Shown here one piece after another: positions 1 through 8,361 of a stretch of 22,918 bases of DNA. Numbering within the stretch: the stretch's first letter is position 1; every line of letters begins with the position of its first letter. Below the pieces are notes generated by a model that saw only the letters and a list, made by a program, of their open reading frames with translations, did not search any database and was not told where the DNA came from. Origin of the DNA: Priapulus caudatus (taxonomy: Eukaryota; Priapulida; Priapulimorpha; Priapulimorphida; Priapulidae); contig NW_014578244.1 in NCBI RefSeq assembly GCF_000485595.1, positions 64,559 to 87,476 on the forward strand, read 5' to 3'. Position numbers and translations under genes: made by a program.

Positions 1-378
1 GTGTGGTGTGTGTGTGTGTTGTGTGTGTGTGTGTGAGTCGTGTGTTGTGTGTGTGTTGTGTGGTGGTTCGTGTGTGTAGTGTGTGTGTGTGTGGTGGGTG
101 TGTGTGTGTGTGTGAGGTGTGCTGCTTGTGTGCCTGTGTGTTTGTGTGTGTCTGTGTTGTTTGTTGTGTTGTATTGCGTGCCATTGTGTGTGTGTGTGTT
201 GTTGTGTTTGGTGTGTGTGTCGGTGGTGTTTGATGTGTGGTGTTTGTGTTGTGTGTGTTGTTCGTGTGTGTGATGTGTGTGTAATTGTGTGTATGTGATG
301 TGTGTGTGTGTTAGTGTGTGTCGTGCTGTGTGGTGTGTGTTGTGTGTGTGTGTGTGTGTGTGTTGGTGTGTAGTGTGT
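1..378. repeat. (GT)n microsatellite, imperfect
   Basis: The block is almost entirely G and T on the + strand, built from GT runs broken by GTT, GGT and TTG interruptions. It runs off the left edge of the window. Frames through it read only Cys/Val/Gly and are artefacts of composition. The many interruptions suggest an old array or read error in a homogeneous repeat. Confidence 0.95.
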
Positions 379-530
379 AGGGGGTAGCTGCTCACCGGCT
401 ACTATTCGGCGTCCCATAATGAATTGTCCTGACGCTGAGCATAGTCCGCGTTTCAATATCCGCGCAGGAGATTTCTCGCGCTTAATATCATCGATTATAG
501 AACCAACATGATCTACGGTCGGCCTAGCCG
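379..530. other. Short unique spacer
   Basis: Mixed-composition sequence between the GT array and a GACGA tract. There is no convincing reading frame, splice signal or RNA structure in it. Confidence 0.6.
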
Positions 531-683
531 CCGACGACGACGATGACGATGGTGACGAACGAGTGACGATTGACTGACGACGAGAGGAAATAATGTAATG
601 ATTACAAATATGACGACGAACCTACGACGTCATCGACGACAGCTTATGTCTGATAATCGATGACGAATGACGACGACGATGGA
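531..683. repeat. Degenerate GACGA/GACGAT repeat
   Basis: GACGA, GACGAT and GTGACGA words recur throughout, with the clearest runs at the two ends of the block. Copies are separated by short non-repeat stretches, so this is a decayed trinucleotide-type array. A related GACGGA array lies near 14.6 kb. Confidence 0.75.
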
Positions 684-695
684 GATATTTCGCCC

Positions 696-820
696 TTGTG
701 TGTGTAAGTCCAGTCGATGTGTGTGTTGTGTGTGTGTGTTGTGTGTGTGTGGCGCTATGTGTTCGTTCTTGCGCGCGTTGTCGTTGCGTGGCGTTCCGTG
801 GTGCGTGTGTGCGTGCGTCT
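696..820. repeat. GT/GTGCG-rich microsatellite
   Basis: GT runs grade into GTGCGTGCG words towards the right end. The same GT to GTGCG gradation occurs near 3.7 kb and 5.6 kb, so it is a recurrent array type in this window. Confidence 0.85.
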
Positions 821-954
821 CACATTCCTTATATGTTTAAGTCTTCAATTTGTAGTGCATTATCATCAATGATCATACCCTGACCTTCCGGCACGTTTCG
901 AAATATATCGTTTGTGTTCTGCGCCTATATGTTGTGATTGTGGTGCGCCACTCT

Positions 955-1322
955 TTTTGCTAGTCGTCCTGCCTAGCCTTGCCTTTGCCCTGCTTGTCTC
1001 GTCTCTGCTCTGCCTTGGGTCTTTTGGCCTGGTCCTGGCCTGTGTTGTCTGGTCTTGCTGGCTGCCTGTCTGCCTGCTCCCTGCTCCTGTCTGCCTGTCT
1101 GCCCTGTCTACCTGCTTCTGCCTGCCTGCTTGGCCTGGCCTGCTGCCTGACTTGCCTGCGCCTGCCTGCTGCCTAGCCTGCTTGTCTGCCTGCATGCATG
1201 TCTGCTTGCTATGCCTGTCTGCTGTCTGCCTGCCTGTCTGCCTGTCTGTCTGCCTGCCTGCCTGGCCTGCCTGTCATGCCTGCCTGTCTGCCATAGCCTG
1301 CCTGCCTGCCTTACCTGCCTGC
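955..1322. repeat. (TGCC)n / CCTG tetranucleotide repeat
   Basis: The left half is degenerate (CCTTGCC, CTGCTC) and the right half, from about 1105, becomes regular TGCCTGCC. The + strand frame reads Cys/Leu/Pro/Ala and the - strand frame reads Arg/Gln/Ala/Gly. Both are open because the repeat contains no stop codons. The same family reappears near 14.9-15.2 kb. Confidence 0.92.
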
Positions 1323-1339
1323 CCACGAGGAAGGAGGTG

Positions 1340-1640
1340 AGGAAGTAGAAGTAGGTGAAAGGAGGAGGAGCAAGTAGCAGCAGCCAGTAGTGAGTAGTAG
1401 TGCAGTAGTAGTAAGTAGTAGTAGTAGTAAGTCAGTAGTAGTAAGTAGTAGGTAGTCAGCAGCAGTAGGTAGTAAAGTTAGTAAGGTATTATATTAGTAG
1501 TAGTAGTAGTAGTAGTAAGTATGTAGTAGTAGTAGTAGTAGGCAGCAGCAGTAGTAGGTAGTGGTAGTAGTAGCAGCAGTAGTAGTAGTAGTAGTGTAGT
1601 AGTAGGAAGCAGCATAAGTAGTAGTAGCAGGGCAATGAGC
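1340..1640. repeat. (AGT)n trinucleotide repeat
   Basis: AGT/TAG units dominate, with purest runs around 1495-1520 and 1570-1600. They are interrupted by AGC units and by single-base phase shifts such as AGTAAGT. Minus-strand frames encode poly-Tyr/Leu/Thr, typical of ACT repeats and not of a protein. Confidence 0.93.
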
Positions 1641-1689
1641 GAGTAGCAGGCAGCAGCACCCGCCGATGCCTACCAACGCTGCCCACGCT

Positions 1690-1815
1690 AATCTATGCAC
1701 GACGCATTTGCACGCACGCAACTGTAGCATTTGCACTGCATGCATCGCATATGCATTGCCCACCTTACGCACGCACTGCACTTCACGCCACGTCACGTAA
1801 TACACGCGCCGCAAG
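1690..1815. repeat. Degenerate GCA/CACG word repeat
   Basis: The words GCATTTGCA, CACGCACGCA and TGCATGCAT recur. Spacing is irregular, so this is cryptic simplicity and not a clean tandem array. Confidence 0.6.
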
Positions 1816-2797
1816 ATAACTGGACCGACAACGATGCGTCAGTTGCGGCGCGCGTTAGTGTTGTGTCGGTGTGTGGACGGCCGTGCGTTCGTTTTTTGGG
1901 TTGCGCTGTGCTGGTGCGCATGGTTGGGTCAGCGTGTGTGCAGATGCGTCTCTTGGCTTGTGCTTGTGCTCTTGCATTGGGTGTCGTGGCGTGGGAGAGA
2001 TGTTGATGTCGTAGGAGAGCGCTTCTTGTTCTTGGTACGGTGCGATGTCGTGTCGTGTGCAGTGATGAGTATGTGTCTAGTATCGTAAATAGGTATCTGG
2101 TTACTATTCTCGCTGATCCTTAATGCCATTTGTGTTTTTCTATCTTTTTTTCCCCTTCGAATTCCGAACTATTTTGGTTCCCTCACCTTGTTTATTTTTG
2201 CTTCTATTCCTTAAATCGTCTATCGTCATCTTACGAGCAGTCCCTCTGTTAGGCTTTAAACATTCAAAGTTTGCTGCTTGCTTTCTCTACTATTATGAAT
2301 AACTGATAATTGGCGATCCTTGGTTTTTTCTTTTCTTGTTCTCTTACGCCGATTTTCAATCCGCCGTCTTGTGTCTTAATCTGTCGCTATTCGTTACTGA
2401 TTTTATCCAACTTTATTCTTCTCTTGAACGCATTCCCCTGCTGTATGTATATATATATGTTATATTTTGTCCATATCCATCTTCTTTTCTCCCGTTTCAC
2501 TGAATCTGTATATATATATATTCTTAATGCGAATAAAATGTATTGTATCGAGTTGACGAAAATGTCCATGAAGTGAAATCTTGTCTAGAAGTCGAAATAG
2601 TTCTGGTACTGTTCCCGGTCTTTTTGTCTTGTTATTCTGTGGCTTTATATATTATTTATTTTGTGGGAATAGATTCAAGATCTATTTAAAAACCGAACTT
2701 CTTGGGGGGAAGACTATGTTGCATAATGTAGACGAATTTTCATTCGATTAGTTTTTCGGAGGCTGTGAGGATTGAGATGTCATTATTATATATGTCT
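1816..2797. other. Gene-less stretch: TG-rich, then T-rich
   Basis: Bases 1816-2090 are GT-biased but not tandem. Bases 2100-2560 are strongly T-rich on the + strand, with several TATATA runs. AATAAA-like words occur but no coding frame is attached to them. I see no gene here. An 88-codon frame at 2310-2576 has no recognisable motif and follows the local T bias (Phe/Leu/Ile/Tyr). Confidence 0.6.
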
Positions 2798-2813
2798 ACG
2801 TACTTAAGTACGT
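2798..2813. repeat. 16-bp perfect palindrome
   Basis: ACGTACTTAAGTACGT equals its own reverse complement. It lies 36 bp before a second palindromic hairpin. It could be a dimeric factor site or a chance palindrome. Nothing else in the sequence decides between these. Confidence 0.8.
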
Positions 2814-2849
2814 TGCCTAGGTTACGCGACTGTCTTCGTATTGATGATC

Positions 2850-2876
2850 ACTGCGTTATCTCGCGAGAAACGCAGT
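2850..2876. repeat. 27-bp near-perfect palindromic hairpin
   Basis: Outer arms ACTGCGTT and AACGCAGT are exact complements. They enclose the self-complementary decamer TCTCGCGAGA plus one unpaired A. TCTCGCGAGA is a recurrent CpG-promoter palindrome in animals, which is a known motif but not proof of activity here. Confidence 0.75.
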
Positions 2877-2905
2877 CTCTGTTCCTTCGGACTGCGCGCA
2901 TTAAC

Positions 2906-2913
2906 TGACGTCA
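2906..2913. promoter_or_regulatory. CRE-type octamer TGACGTCA
   Basis: A perfect TGACGTCA palindrome, the consensus for CREB/ATF-family bZIP factors. It sits 30 bp after a CpG-containing palindromic hairpin. No downstream gene is identifiable, so a regulatory role is inference only. Confidence 0.3.
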
Positions 2914-3084
2914 TAGCGAATTCGTCTCAACTGGACGTGAAAATACATGAAATGTTCGTCGGCGGGTTCTTAACTGCAATTCGTTCGTCCGTCGTCACCG
3001 TTTGCGGTTCGCTGTCTGTATGTCGCTTGGCTGTCGTTCATCTTTTTGGTTCGTTCATTCGTCGTTCGGCGTTTTTCGTCGTTT

Positions 3085-3240
3085 CGTTTGTTTTGTTTGT
3101 TGTTGTTGTTGTTGTTTGTATTTTGTTGTTGTTGTTGTTGTTTGCTTTGTTCTTGCTGTTGCTTTGAATGCTTTCTTTGTTATGTTTTGCCTTGCTCTGC
3201 TGCTGCTGCTTTCGATTTGCTTGTTGCTGCTACTGGCTCG
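3085..3240. repeat. (TTG)n grading into (CTG)n
   Basis: GTT/TTG units form two clean runs around 3097-3118 and 3123-3144. They then decay through TTGCT words to CTGCTGCTG at about 3198-3210. The Val/Leu/Cys-rich frames crossing it are composition artefacts and not membrane proteins. Confidence 0.88.
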
Positions 3241-3716
3241 CTGATGAGAGTTATTCCCAGGGTTTACGTTCTTCAGTATACCTGTTGATTACTCGTATTC
3301 CCCACAAAAGGTAGCGTTCGCGCAAGTAAACCGTGGTGGTTGGCGCGGAACAAGTACTGAGCTACGGACGCGTAGCGGTGCGGCGGTGATGCGCGCTGTT
3401 GAGCGCGGCGAAGTGGCTGAGTGAGGAGAGGGTGGTAGGCAGAGTGAGTCTGAGAGGCGTGGGTGGGGCACATGTGCGATTAGCGAGGTCAGGTCAGCAG
3501 CGCGCGCGAAGCGGAACGGTCTGTGAGATTTAGTAAGTAGCGGGACGGGTCTGTAGTCGGCGTCGAAAAGCTAGATAGTTCGGACTTTGCCATATAATTA
3601 GGAGCGTGTATGCGTGGTCGAAACAGAACGCGTGCTTGGTGAAATATAGTGAGTGAGGTTAGTAATGCGCCACATATATTAATTGTTCGTTTATCTATTT
3701 TTGTGTATCGCGATCG
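3241..3716. other. Unique G-rich spacer, no gene seen
   Basis: G exceeds C clearly on the + strand from about 3330 to 3660, and CpG is frequent (GCGCGG, CGCGCGCG). This could be a CpG-rich promoter-like segment. No TATA box, initiator plus open frame, or splice pair could be tied together. Confidence 0.5.
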
Positions 3717-3895
3717 TAGCGTGTGTGTGTGCGTGTGTGTGTGCGTGTGTGCGCCGCGCGCGTAATGTGTGCGTGAGTGCGTGGCGTGTGTGTCTAGCGC
3801 GTTGTGTGTGGGTTAGTGCGTGCAGCTGTGTGCGCTGAAGTCGTTTGTGTGTGCCGGTGGCGTGTGTGCTGCGTGAGTGCGTGTGTGTATTTTGT
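3717..3895. repeat. GT/GTGCG microsatellite
   Basis: GT runs are interspersed with GTGCG, GTGAGTGCG and GCGCGCG words. It is the same type as the arrays near 0.7 kb and 5.6 kb. Confidence 0.85.
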
Positions 3896-3984
3896 AGCTG
3901 CTCAAATCCGGCTGGTGTTTTTGCGTGACAACTGTGCTGGCGATTGCAACAAACAGAAGAACGAAAGCTGCCGCTTCCGGTGCT

Positions 3985-4150
3985 AGAAAGAGAGCGCGCG
4001 CTCTAACAACAAAGAAGGAGAGAGCGAGATGCAGAGAAAGAGAGAAAAAAGAGTCGAAGAGAGAGAGCAAAGAGAAGAGAGAGAGAGAGACAGAGAGAAA
4101 GAGAGAGAAAAGATAGAGAGAGAAAAGGAGATAGAGAAGAGAGAGAGGCA
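3985..4150. repeat. (GA)n purine tract
   Basis: GAGA and GAAGA words dominate with occasional C. The tract passes directly into a CAGA array. Confidence 0.9.
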
Positions 4151-4172
4151 GACAGGACAGACAGACAGACAA

Positions 4173-4215
<43 letters not shown>

Positions 4216-4346
4216 GTTAACAGACACGAACAACAGATCCAGAGCCAGACAGACAGACACGACAGACAGACAGACAGATTCAAGACAGACAGAACAGACA
4301 AGACCGCAGACAGCACAGACAGACAGACAGACAGACAGACAGGCAA

Positions 4347-4384
<38 letters not shown>

Positions 4385-4395
4385 GGACAGACGTA
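4148..4395. repeat. (CAGA)n tetranucleotide array
   Basis: Long clean CAGA/GACA runs (4158-4214, 4316-4345, 4348-4385) are broken by short non-repeat inserts around 4215-4245 and 4280-4310. On the - strand this gives a Ser/Val/Cys/Leu frame (CTGT repeats), which should not be called a protein. Confidence 0.95.
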
Positions 4396-4477
4396 GAGTT
4401 ACGAAGAGAGAGAGAGGAGAGAGAGACGTGCGTGTCTCGCCGTACTCCCGTATAGTGGGCGTGTGCGTGCGTAGTAG

Positions 4478-4496
4478 TGGGGTGGGGGGGGGGGGT
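4478..4496 (+). repeat. Poly-G run, G-quadruplex-prone
   Basis: A GGGG-T-G12-type run. It can satisfy the four-G-tract rule for intramolecular quadruplexes. Its exact length is likely unreliable, as homopolymers are hard to sequence. Confidence 0.6.
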
Positions 4497-4585
4497 ACGT
4501 GCTCTGCGACATCTTTCGCTCACCTCCGCACCTCTGTGCTATACGTGAGAAACTGCGTAACCACGGTGACGCCACGCGATGTGAA

Positions 4586-4692
4586 TAATGAATTAACAAC
4601 AACGAGAGATGCTGGAGATAAGCTCTGAGAGATGCTGAATTAACAACGCGGCTCTGATCATGAGAGATACTAAATTAACAAGAGATGCTCGC
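4586..4692. repeat. Short minisatellite, about 3 copies
   Basis: The words GAGAGATGCTG and AATTAACAA alternate three times (around 4588-4612, 4630-4650 and 4660-4690) with a spacing of about 35-40 bp. Copies are diverged. It is a small tandem duplication of unique sequence and not a microsatellite. Confidence 0.65.
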
Positions 4693-4766
4693 TTGTGAAA
4701 ACTCTCCGTCGATCGGCTGTCATTGTCTGAGTCATCATTATAGAGTGACGCCCCCTCCAATGGGAA

Positions 4767-4791
4767 TCAGCTGGGTGGGGGTGGGGGGGTA
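4767..4791 (+). repeat. G-rich run, G-quadruplex-prone
   Basis: GGG, GGGGG and GGGGGGG tracts are separated by single T residues. This is a second quadruplex-type motif within 300 bp of the one near 4.48 kb. Confidence 0.6.
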
Positions 4792-4890
4792 AACACAGAG
4801 AGTCTTTGCTCATATATAGTCTTTGTTCATTAGTAGCTTACGAGTAATTGCTGTCCCTCCACCACGCATTCATCATCGTCCTCGCGACGT

Positions 4891-4993
4891 CGCTCTCTCT
4901 ATCTGTCTCTTTCTTTCTCTTTCTCGCTTTCTCTCTATCTCTCTTTCTCTCTCTATCTCTCTCTATTTCGTTCTCTCGCTCTCTCTTTCTATT

Positions 4994-5025
<32 letters not shown>

Positions 5026-5186
5026 TTTTATCTCTCTCTCCCGTCTTCTCTCCCTCCCCTCCTCCTCCTCCTCCTCCCTTTCTCCTTCTCATCTCCCCAT
5101 TATCCTCCTTTTCCTCTTCCACCTCTCTCCCTCCCCTCCTCCTCCTCCTTCTCCCCCTCCCGCTTCCGTCGTTTTTTTTTTTCCAG
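4891..5186 (+). repeat. Polypyrimidine tract, CT then CTC/CCT, ending TTTTCCAG
   Basis: Nearly 290 bases are pyrimidine-only. (TCTC) words come first, then CTCCTCCTCC, then a T-run ending in CCAG at 5183-5186. Such a tract can adopt triplex (H-DNA) structure. The end resembles a 3' splice site, but no exon can be demonstrated downstream, so that reading is weak. Frames on both strands here are artefacts. Confidence 0.92.
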
Positions 5187-5472
5187 CGCGTGCATGCGAC
5201 GTTTAGGAAAACATCTGTAAGAAGAATTGACGCGTGGAAATCGAGATGCACATCGCTGTATCGCGTGTGTGTGTGTGTGTCTGTGTGCCGCCGCAGATGA
5301 TGACGAAGCTCCGTACGTAAAAACAGTCGACGACGAGCAGCAGCAACTATTGATACAGCTGAACTCACGAACTCCCTGCGATTCGTATAAACAGAGATTT
5401 TTTCCCCTCTCTATCTCGCGTGATCTCGCGCGGGGTAAAGCGGATGACGCTTACGTAAACACGACTGAAACG
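5187..5472. other. Unique spacer with short GT run
   Basis: It contains a short GT run at about 5264-5285 and otherwise mixed sequence with CGACGA and CAGCAG words. No gene is evident. Confidence 0.5.
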
Positions 5473-5495
5473 ACCCGAGATTGTCTCGGGTTTTT
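5473..5495 (+). other. Terminator-like hairpin with T-run
   Basis: ACCCGAGA pairs perfectly with TCTCGGGT across a TTG loop, and TTTT follows at once as the start of a TTG repeat. In bacteria this would be read as a rho-independent terminator. In a eukaryotic context it is only a stable hairpin beside a possible Pol III T-run. Confidence 0.4.
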
Positions 5496-5526
5496 GTTGT
5501 TGTTGTTGTTGTTGTTGTTTTTTGGG
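5490..5526. repeat. (TTG)n with poly-T and poly-G end
   Basis: About eight GTT units flanked by T-runs and closed by GGGGGG. It is a short clean trinucleotide repeat. Confidence 0.9.
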
Positions 5527-5576
5527 GGGCATCGGCGATGTTCAGACGTCGGTGTTAATTGAAATGCGTTAATCTC

Positions 5577-5578
5577 TG

Positions 5579-5631
<53 letters not shown>

Positions 5632-5742
5632 GTGTGGTGCGGCCTGCGTGCGAGCGGCGTGCGAACGTGCATACTGCGTGCGTGCGTGGTGTGTGTGCGT
5701 GCGTCGTGCGTGTGTGTATGTGTGTGTGGGGGGGGGGGGAGG
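5577..5742. repeat. Pure (GT)n passing into GTGCG and poly-G
   Basis: The first about 50 bp are uninterrupted GT, the purest dinucleotide array in the window. It then degenerates to GTGCGTGCG words and ends in a 13-base G-run. Frames open on both strands are artefacts. Confidence 0.95.
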
Positions 5743-6083
5743 TTGAAAAGTAAGGATGAATTTGCGATCGCAGTTTAATTTAGATTTTAACCGATTTTTT
5801 TCTCATCATTTACAGATTAGACAAAGTGGTCGTGTTCTCTGGCATTCGCCTCTTAGTAGGTTACGCGCTTTTTTCCAATAAATTAAAATACAATGATCGG
5901 CGATGATTCCTGCTATTGATCATGATTCCCAGACTAAATAAACAAAAAAATATTGACGCGTTAAATTAGATTACACGAAATAAGCGCTAGCTTTCATCTA
6001 TACTGCAGACACCGATCTTTGCCACCTTTGGGCACACTTGAAGACGAAAATACTACAACCCTAAATGAGGTGTCATTCGAAGT
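5743..6083. other. AT-rich unique spacer; weak terminal-exon candidate
   Basis: A pyrimidine-rich stretch ending TTACAG (AG at 5814-5815) looks like a 3' splice acceptor. The following 66 bases are open in the frame beginning ATT-AGA and stop at a TAA that overlaps an AATAAA at 5877-5882. A second AATAAA lies at 5937-5942. The arrangement would suit a tiny terminal exon, but its peptide is not recognisable and no partner donor is known. Confidence 0.2.
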
Positions 6084-6750
6084 ACCGAGCGAGAGAGAGA
6101 GCGATAGCGCCGTGCGAGAGAAGAAGGGAGAGAGAAGTTGAGAAGGTGAGAAGAAAGAGCGAGAGAGGGGGAGAGAGTAAAAAGAGAGCGAGCGAGGAGA
6201 GAGAGCGCGCGAGAGAGAGAGAGAGGAGAGAGAAGAGAGAAGAGCGACGAGAGAGGAGAGAGAGAGAGGAGAGAGAGCCGAGTGAGAAAGTGAGAGAGTC
6301 GAGAGAGAGGCGAAGTAGAGGAGAGAGGAGAGAGAGAGAGGGGAGAGAGAGTGTGAGACAGAGAGATATATGAGAAGAGGGGGGAGGGATGAAGAGATTC
6401 GAGAGAGAGTAGAGCGATATTAAGAGAGAGAGACGAAGAGAGAGAGAAGAGAGGCGAGACAGAGAGAGAGAGAACCGAGAGAGAGAGAGAGAGAGAGAGA
6501 GAAAAGAGAGAGACAGAAAGAGAAAGACGGCGCGGCGAGGAGAAGAGAGGTAGGGAGGCAGAGAGAGAGAGAAAAAAAGAGCAGAGAGAACGAGCAGAGA
6601 GAGCAGACGAAGAGAGAGCAGAGAGAGAGAGAGAGAGAAGAGAGAGAGCAGAGGGAGAGAGAGGGAAGAGCAGAGACAGGAGAACAGGCGAGACGAGAGA
6701 GACGACGGGAGACGAGAGGAGAGAGAGAGAGAAGAGAGAGAGAGACGTGC
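6084..6750 (+). repeat. Long (GA)n purine tract
   Basis: About 660 bp of GAGA/GAGAGCGAGAG with scattered C and T. It is the longest GA block in the window. Frames on both strands (Arg/Glu on +, Ser/Leu on -) follow from composition. Confidence 0.95.
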
Positions 6751-7190
6751 TTATTTCTCATGTTGTTATTACATCCATTGTACGGGAAATAACGACCCGG
6801 CAGTGAAATTTTTTTTCCCACTTGAGTTCCGGACCCACCATAGATAGTGTTTTGTAATAATGGTTCGCAATATATATTGGTTGGATTATATTTTACGTGT
6901 TACGGCATCTCGGGTCACGATTCTAGCACGTTAGGGTTAGGTATAGTTTGGTATTCATTTTACATTGTTGCTTCGAGGAAAAGTCGACGTGAAATTGGAG
7001 TGCGACTCGATTGCGCTGTGGTCGCGCGAACTACAAGTGGGAACAAAAATTTCGCGACCGCGGCAGCAACGCTGGATACAAATAGGACAGATAGAGGCCT
7101 CGTCTCTTCCGAATTCTATTTGCAAACCATCGTCATCGTCGTTCATAGATTGCCATTAGTGTTGTTAGTCGGTGCTTGGCCGCCGATTGC
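6751..7190. other. Unique segment, coding potential unresolved
   Basis: This is one of the longer stretches of ordinary complexity. A + strand frame (6847-7212) and a - strand frame (6955-7146) are open together. Neither shows a motif I recognise. A TTAGGGTTAGG word occurs at 6931-6941. It may be a fossil of a dispersed repeat. I cannot assign a gene. Confidence 0.35.
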
Positions 7191-7194
7191 TGCT

Positions 7195-7470
7195 GCTCGT
7201 GTGGTGGTGTAGGTGTGTGGTGGTGGTGGTGGTGGTGGCTGCTGCTGCTGCTGGTGGTCGCGCTGATCGGTGTGGCAGCTGCGGTGGCGGTGGCGTGGTG
7301 CGTGGTGGTGCTGCTCGCTGGTGTGCGTTGGTGTGGTGCGGGTGGTGCTGCTGCCTGCTGCTGGGTTGTCTGGTGGTGGAGTAGTGGTGGTAGTGGTGGT
7401 GGTGGGATGTGGTGCTGGTGTGTGATGGTGTGTTGCTTTCCTGCTAGCTTGATGTTGCCTAACTGCTGCT
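7195..7470. repeat. (GGT)n / (GCT)n trinucleotide tract
   Basis: A clean GGT run at about 7214-7240 is followed by GCTGCTGCTG, then mixed GTGGTGCTG words to about 7440. Trp/Cys/Val-rich frames are artefacts of the repeat. Confidence 0.88.
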
Positions 7471-7786
7471 AACTTGGCGCGCCAGACGAAGGCGCTCAGT
7501 TAATTACGCCAAAATTGAAGGAAAATAGGAATCGAATTCTCGAGGACCATAAATTTTCGTCGAAGAGAATCGACGGTGAACGGTGTGTGGGCGCGCGTAC
7601 GCGGGAATGCGGAGCGTGATAGGCAAGCGTGTGTTATTCCTTGACTAGATGATATTGGGAATCATGGGGTTGGCGGCGGGAAATGGGTTGATCTTCGTCA
7701 CAAAGGTTGGCCCGCGCGCGCGCACGGCACGCACAGCACGTGCACCAAATGTCAGTAGCGGGTTATCACTTCTGCCAATAAATTCG
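7471..7786. other. Unique spacer, no gene seen
   Basis: Mixed sequence with CpG clusters (GCGCGCGTACGCGG near 7590, a CG run at about 7713-7722). It borders an inverted-repeat element on the right. No coding or RNA feature is apparent. Confidence 0.55.
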
Positions 7787-8037
7787 GCAGCCGGCTGAAA
7801 GGGGGTGATACGATACTGTAACTAGGGCACTTCTAAAATTTTAAGCATATATTTTTAGGCGATAATAAAGAATGATGACTGCAAAAACGAGCCTAAAGTG
7901 CGCCTAACCCTAAAACCCTAAGACCCTAACGCCTAACCCTAACCCTAACCCTGACCGCTAATTAAATTTTAAAATATAATGTTAAAATTAGAAAGTGGCC
8001 TAGTAAACATATCCTACCACCCCTTTCAGCCGGCTGC
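7787..8037. mobile_element. MITE-like inverted-repeat element with internal telomere-like block
   Basis: The left end (from GCAGCCGGCTGAAAGGGG) and the reverse complement of the right end match over about 68 bp with a few mismatches and indels. Shared features in order are GCAGCCGGCTGAAAGGGG, a GATA/GGATA word, ACTAGG, CACTT and a TAAAATTTTAA-like AT block. The centre is about 110 bp and holds a CCCTAA-type tandem run. Size and lack of coding capacity fit a non-autonomous DNA transposon. No clear target-site duplication was found. Weak similarity (left GCCAATAAATTCG against right CCAACTTATCG) suggests the true ends may lie about 12 bp further out. The superfamily cannot be assigned. Confidence 0.75.
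7903..7953 (-). repeat. Interstitial telomere-like (CCCTAA)n
   Basis: Bases 7932-7952 are an uninterrupted CCTAACCC-type run, and the preceding 30 bp are imperfect copies (CCCTAAG, ACCCTAACG). The six-base TTAGGG form is seen, not the five-base TTAGG form usual in insects. The block lies inside the inverted-repeat element, so it probably travels with the element and does not mark a chromosome end. Confidence 0.85.
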
Positions 8038-8361
8038 GATAAGTTGGTCGTTTGCGCGCCATCTATCGGGGAAAAAATATTTGAAACGCTCATCGTCAAC
8101 GTCGCGTGTAATTATCACAGAAAAATGTGTGTGGCAATTGCTTTTTACGACGGAATATACGAATTTTATTAACGTAATATAATTTTATTTATATAATAAA
8201 TTTTATTAAAATATTAATGGTTCAAGATAACATTACACGTCGAGATATACACAGTGTATACACAGTGTGTGGTATTTCGGTGAATAATTTGCTTGTTAAC
8301 GTAAACGTCGGGCCACGATGTCTGTGGCATATGCTTAGTTTGCTATTTAACACCCAATAGC
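8038..8361. other. AT-rich flank of the MITE-like element
   Basis: Unique sequence with an AT-rich core (about 8165-8215) and a tandem TACACAGTG pair at about 8248-8265. No gene seen. Confidence 0.5.
8056..8069 (-). promoter_or_regulatory. CTCF-like motif
   Basis: The minus strand reads CCGATAGATGGCGC, matching the conserved animal CTCF core (CCASYAGRKGGCRS) at 12 of 14 positions. It sits 19 bp outside the inverted-repeat element. Binding is not demonstrated, and the same word could belong to an unrecognised dispersed repeat. Confidence 0.3.

Noticed and set aside
2841-3167. Membrane protein with a poly-Val/Leu tail
   Set aside because: The hydrophobic tail is the TTG repeat. The 60-residue unique part has no recognisable motif.
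3813-4523. Minus-strand frame of 236 codons rich in Leu/Ser/Cys/Val
   Set aside because: It is the translation of CTGT and TCTC repeats (complement of CAGA and GA) and has no unique domain.
5183-5186. 3' splice site at the end of the CT tract
   Set aside because: The signal follows automatically from a pyrimidine repeat ending in CCAG. No exon downstream can be supported.
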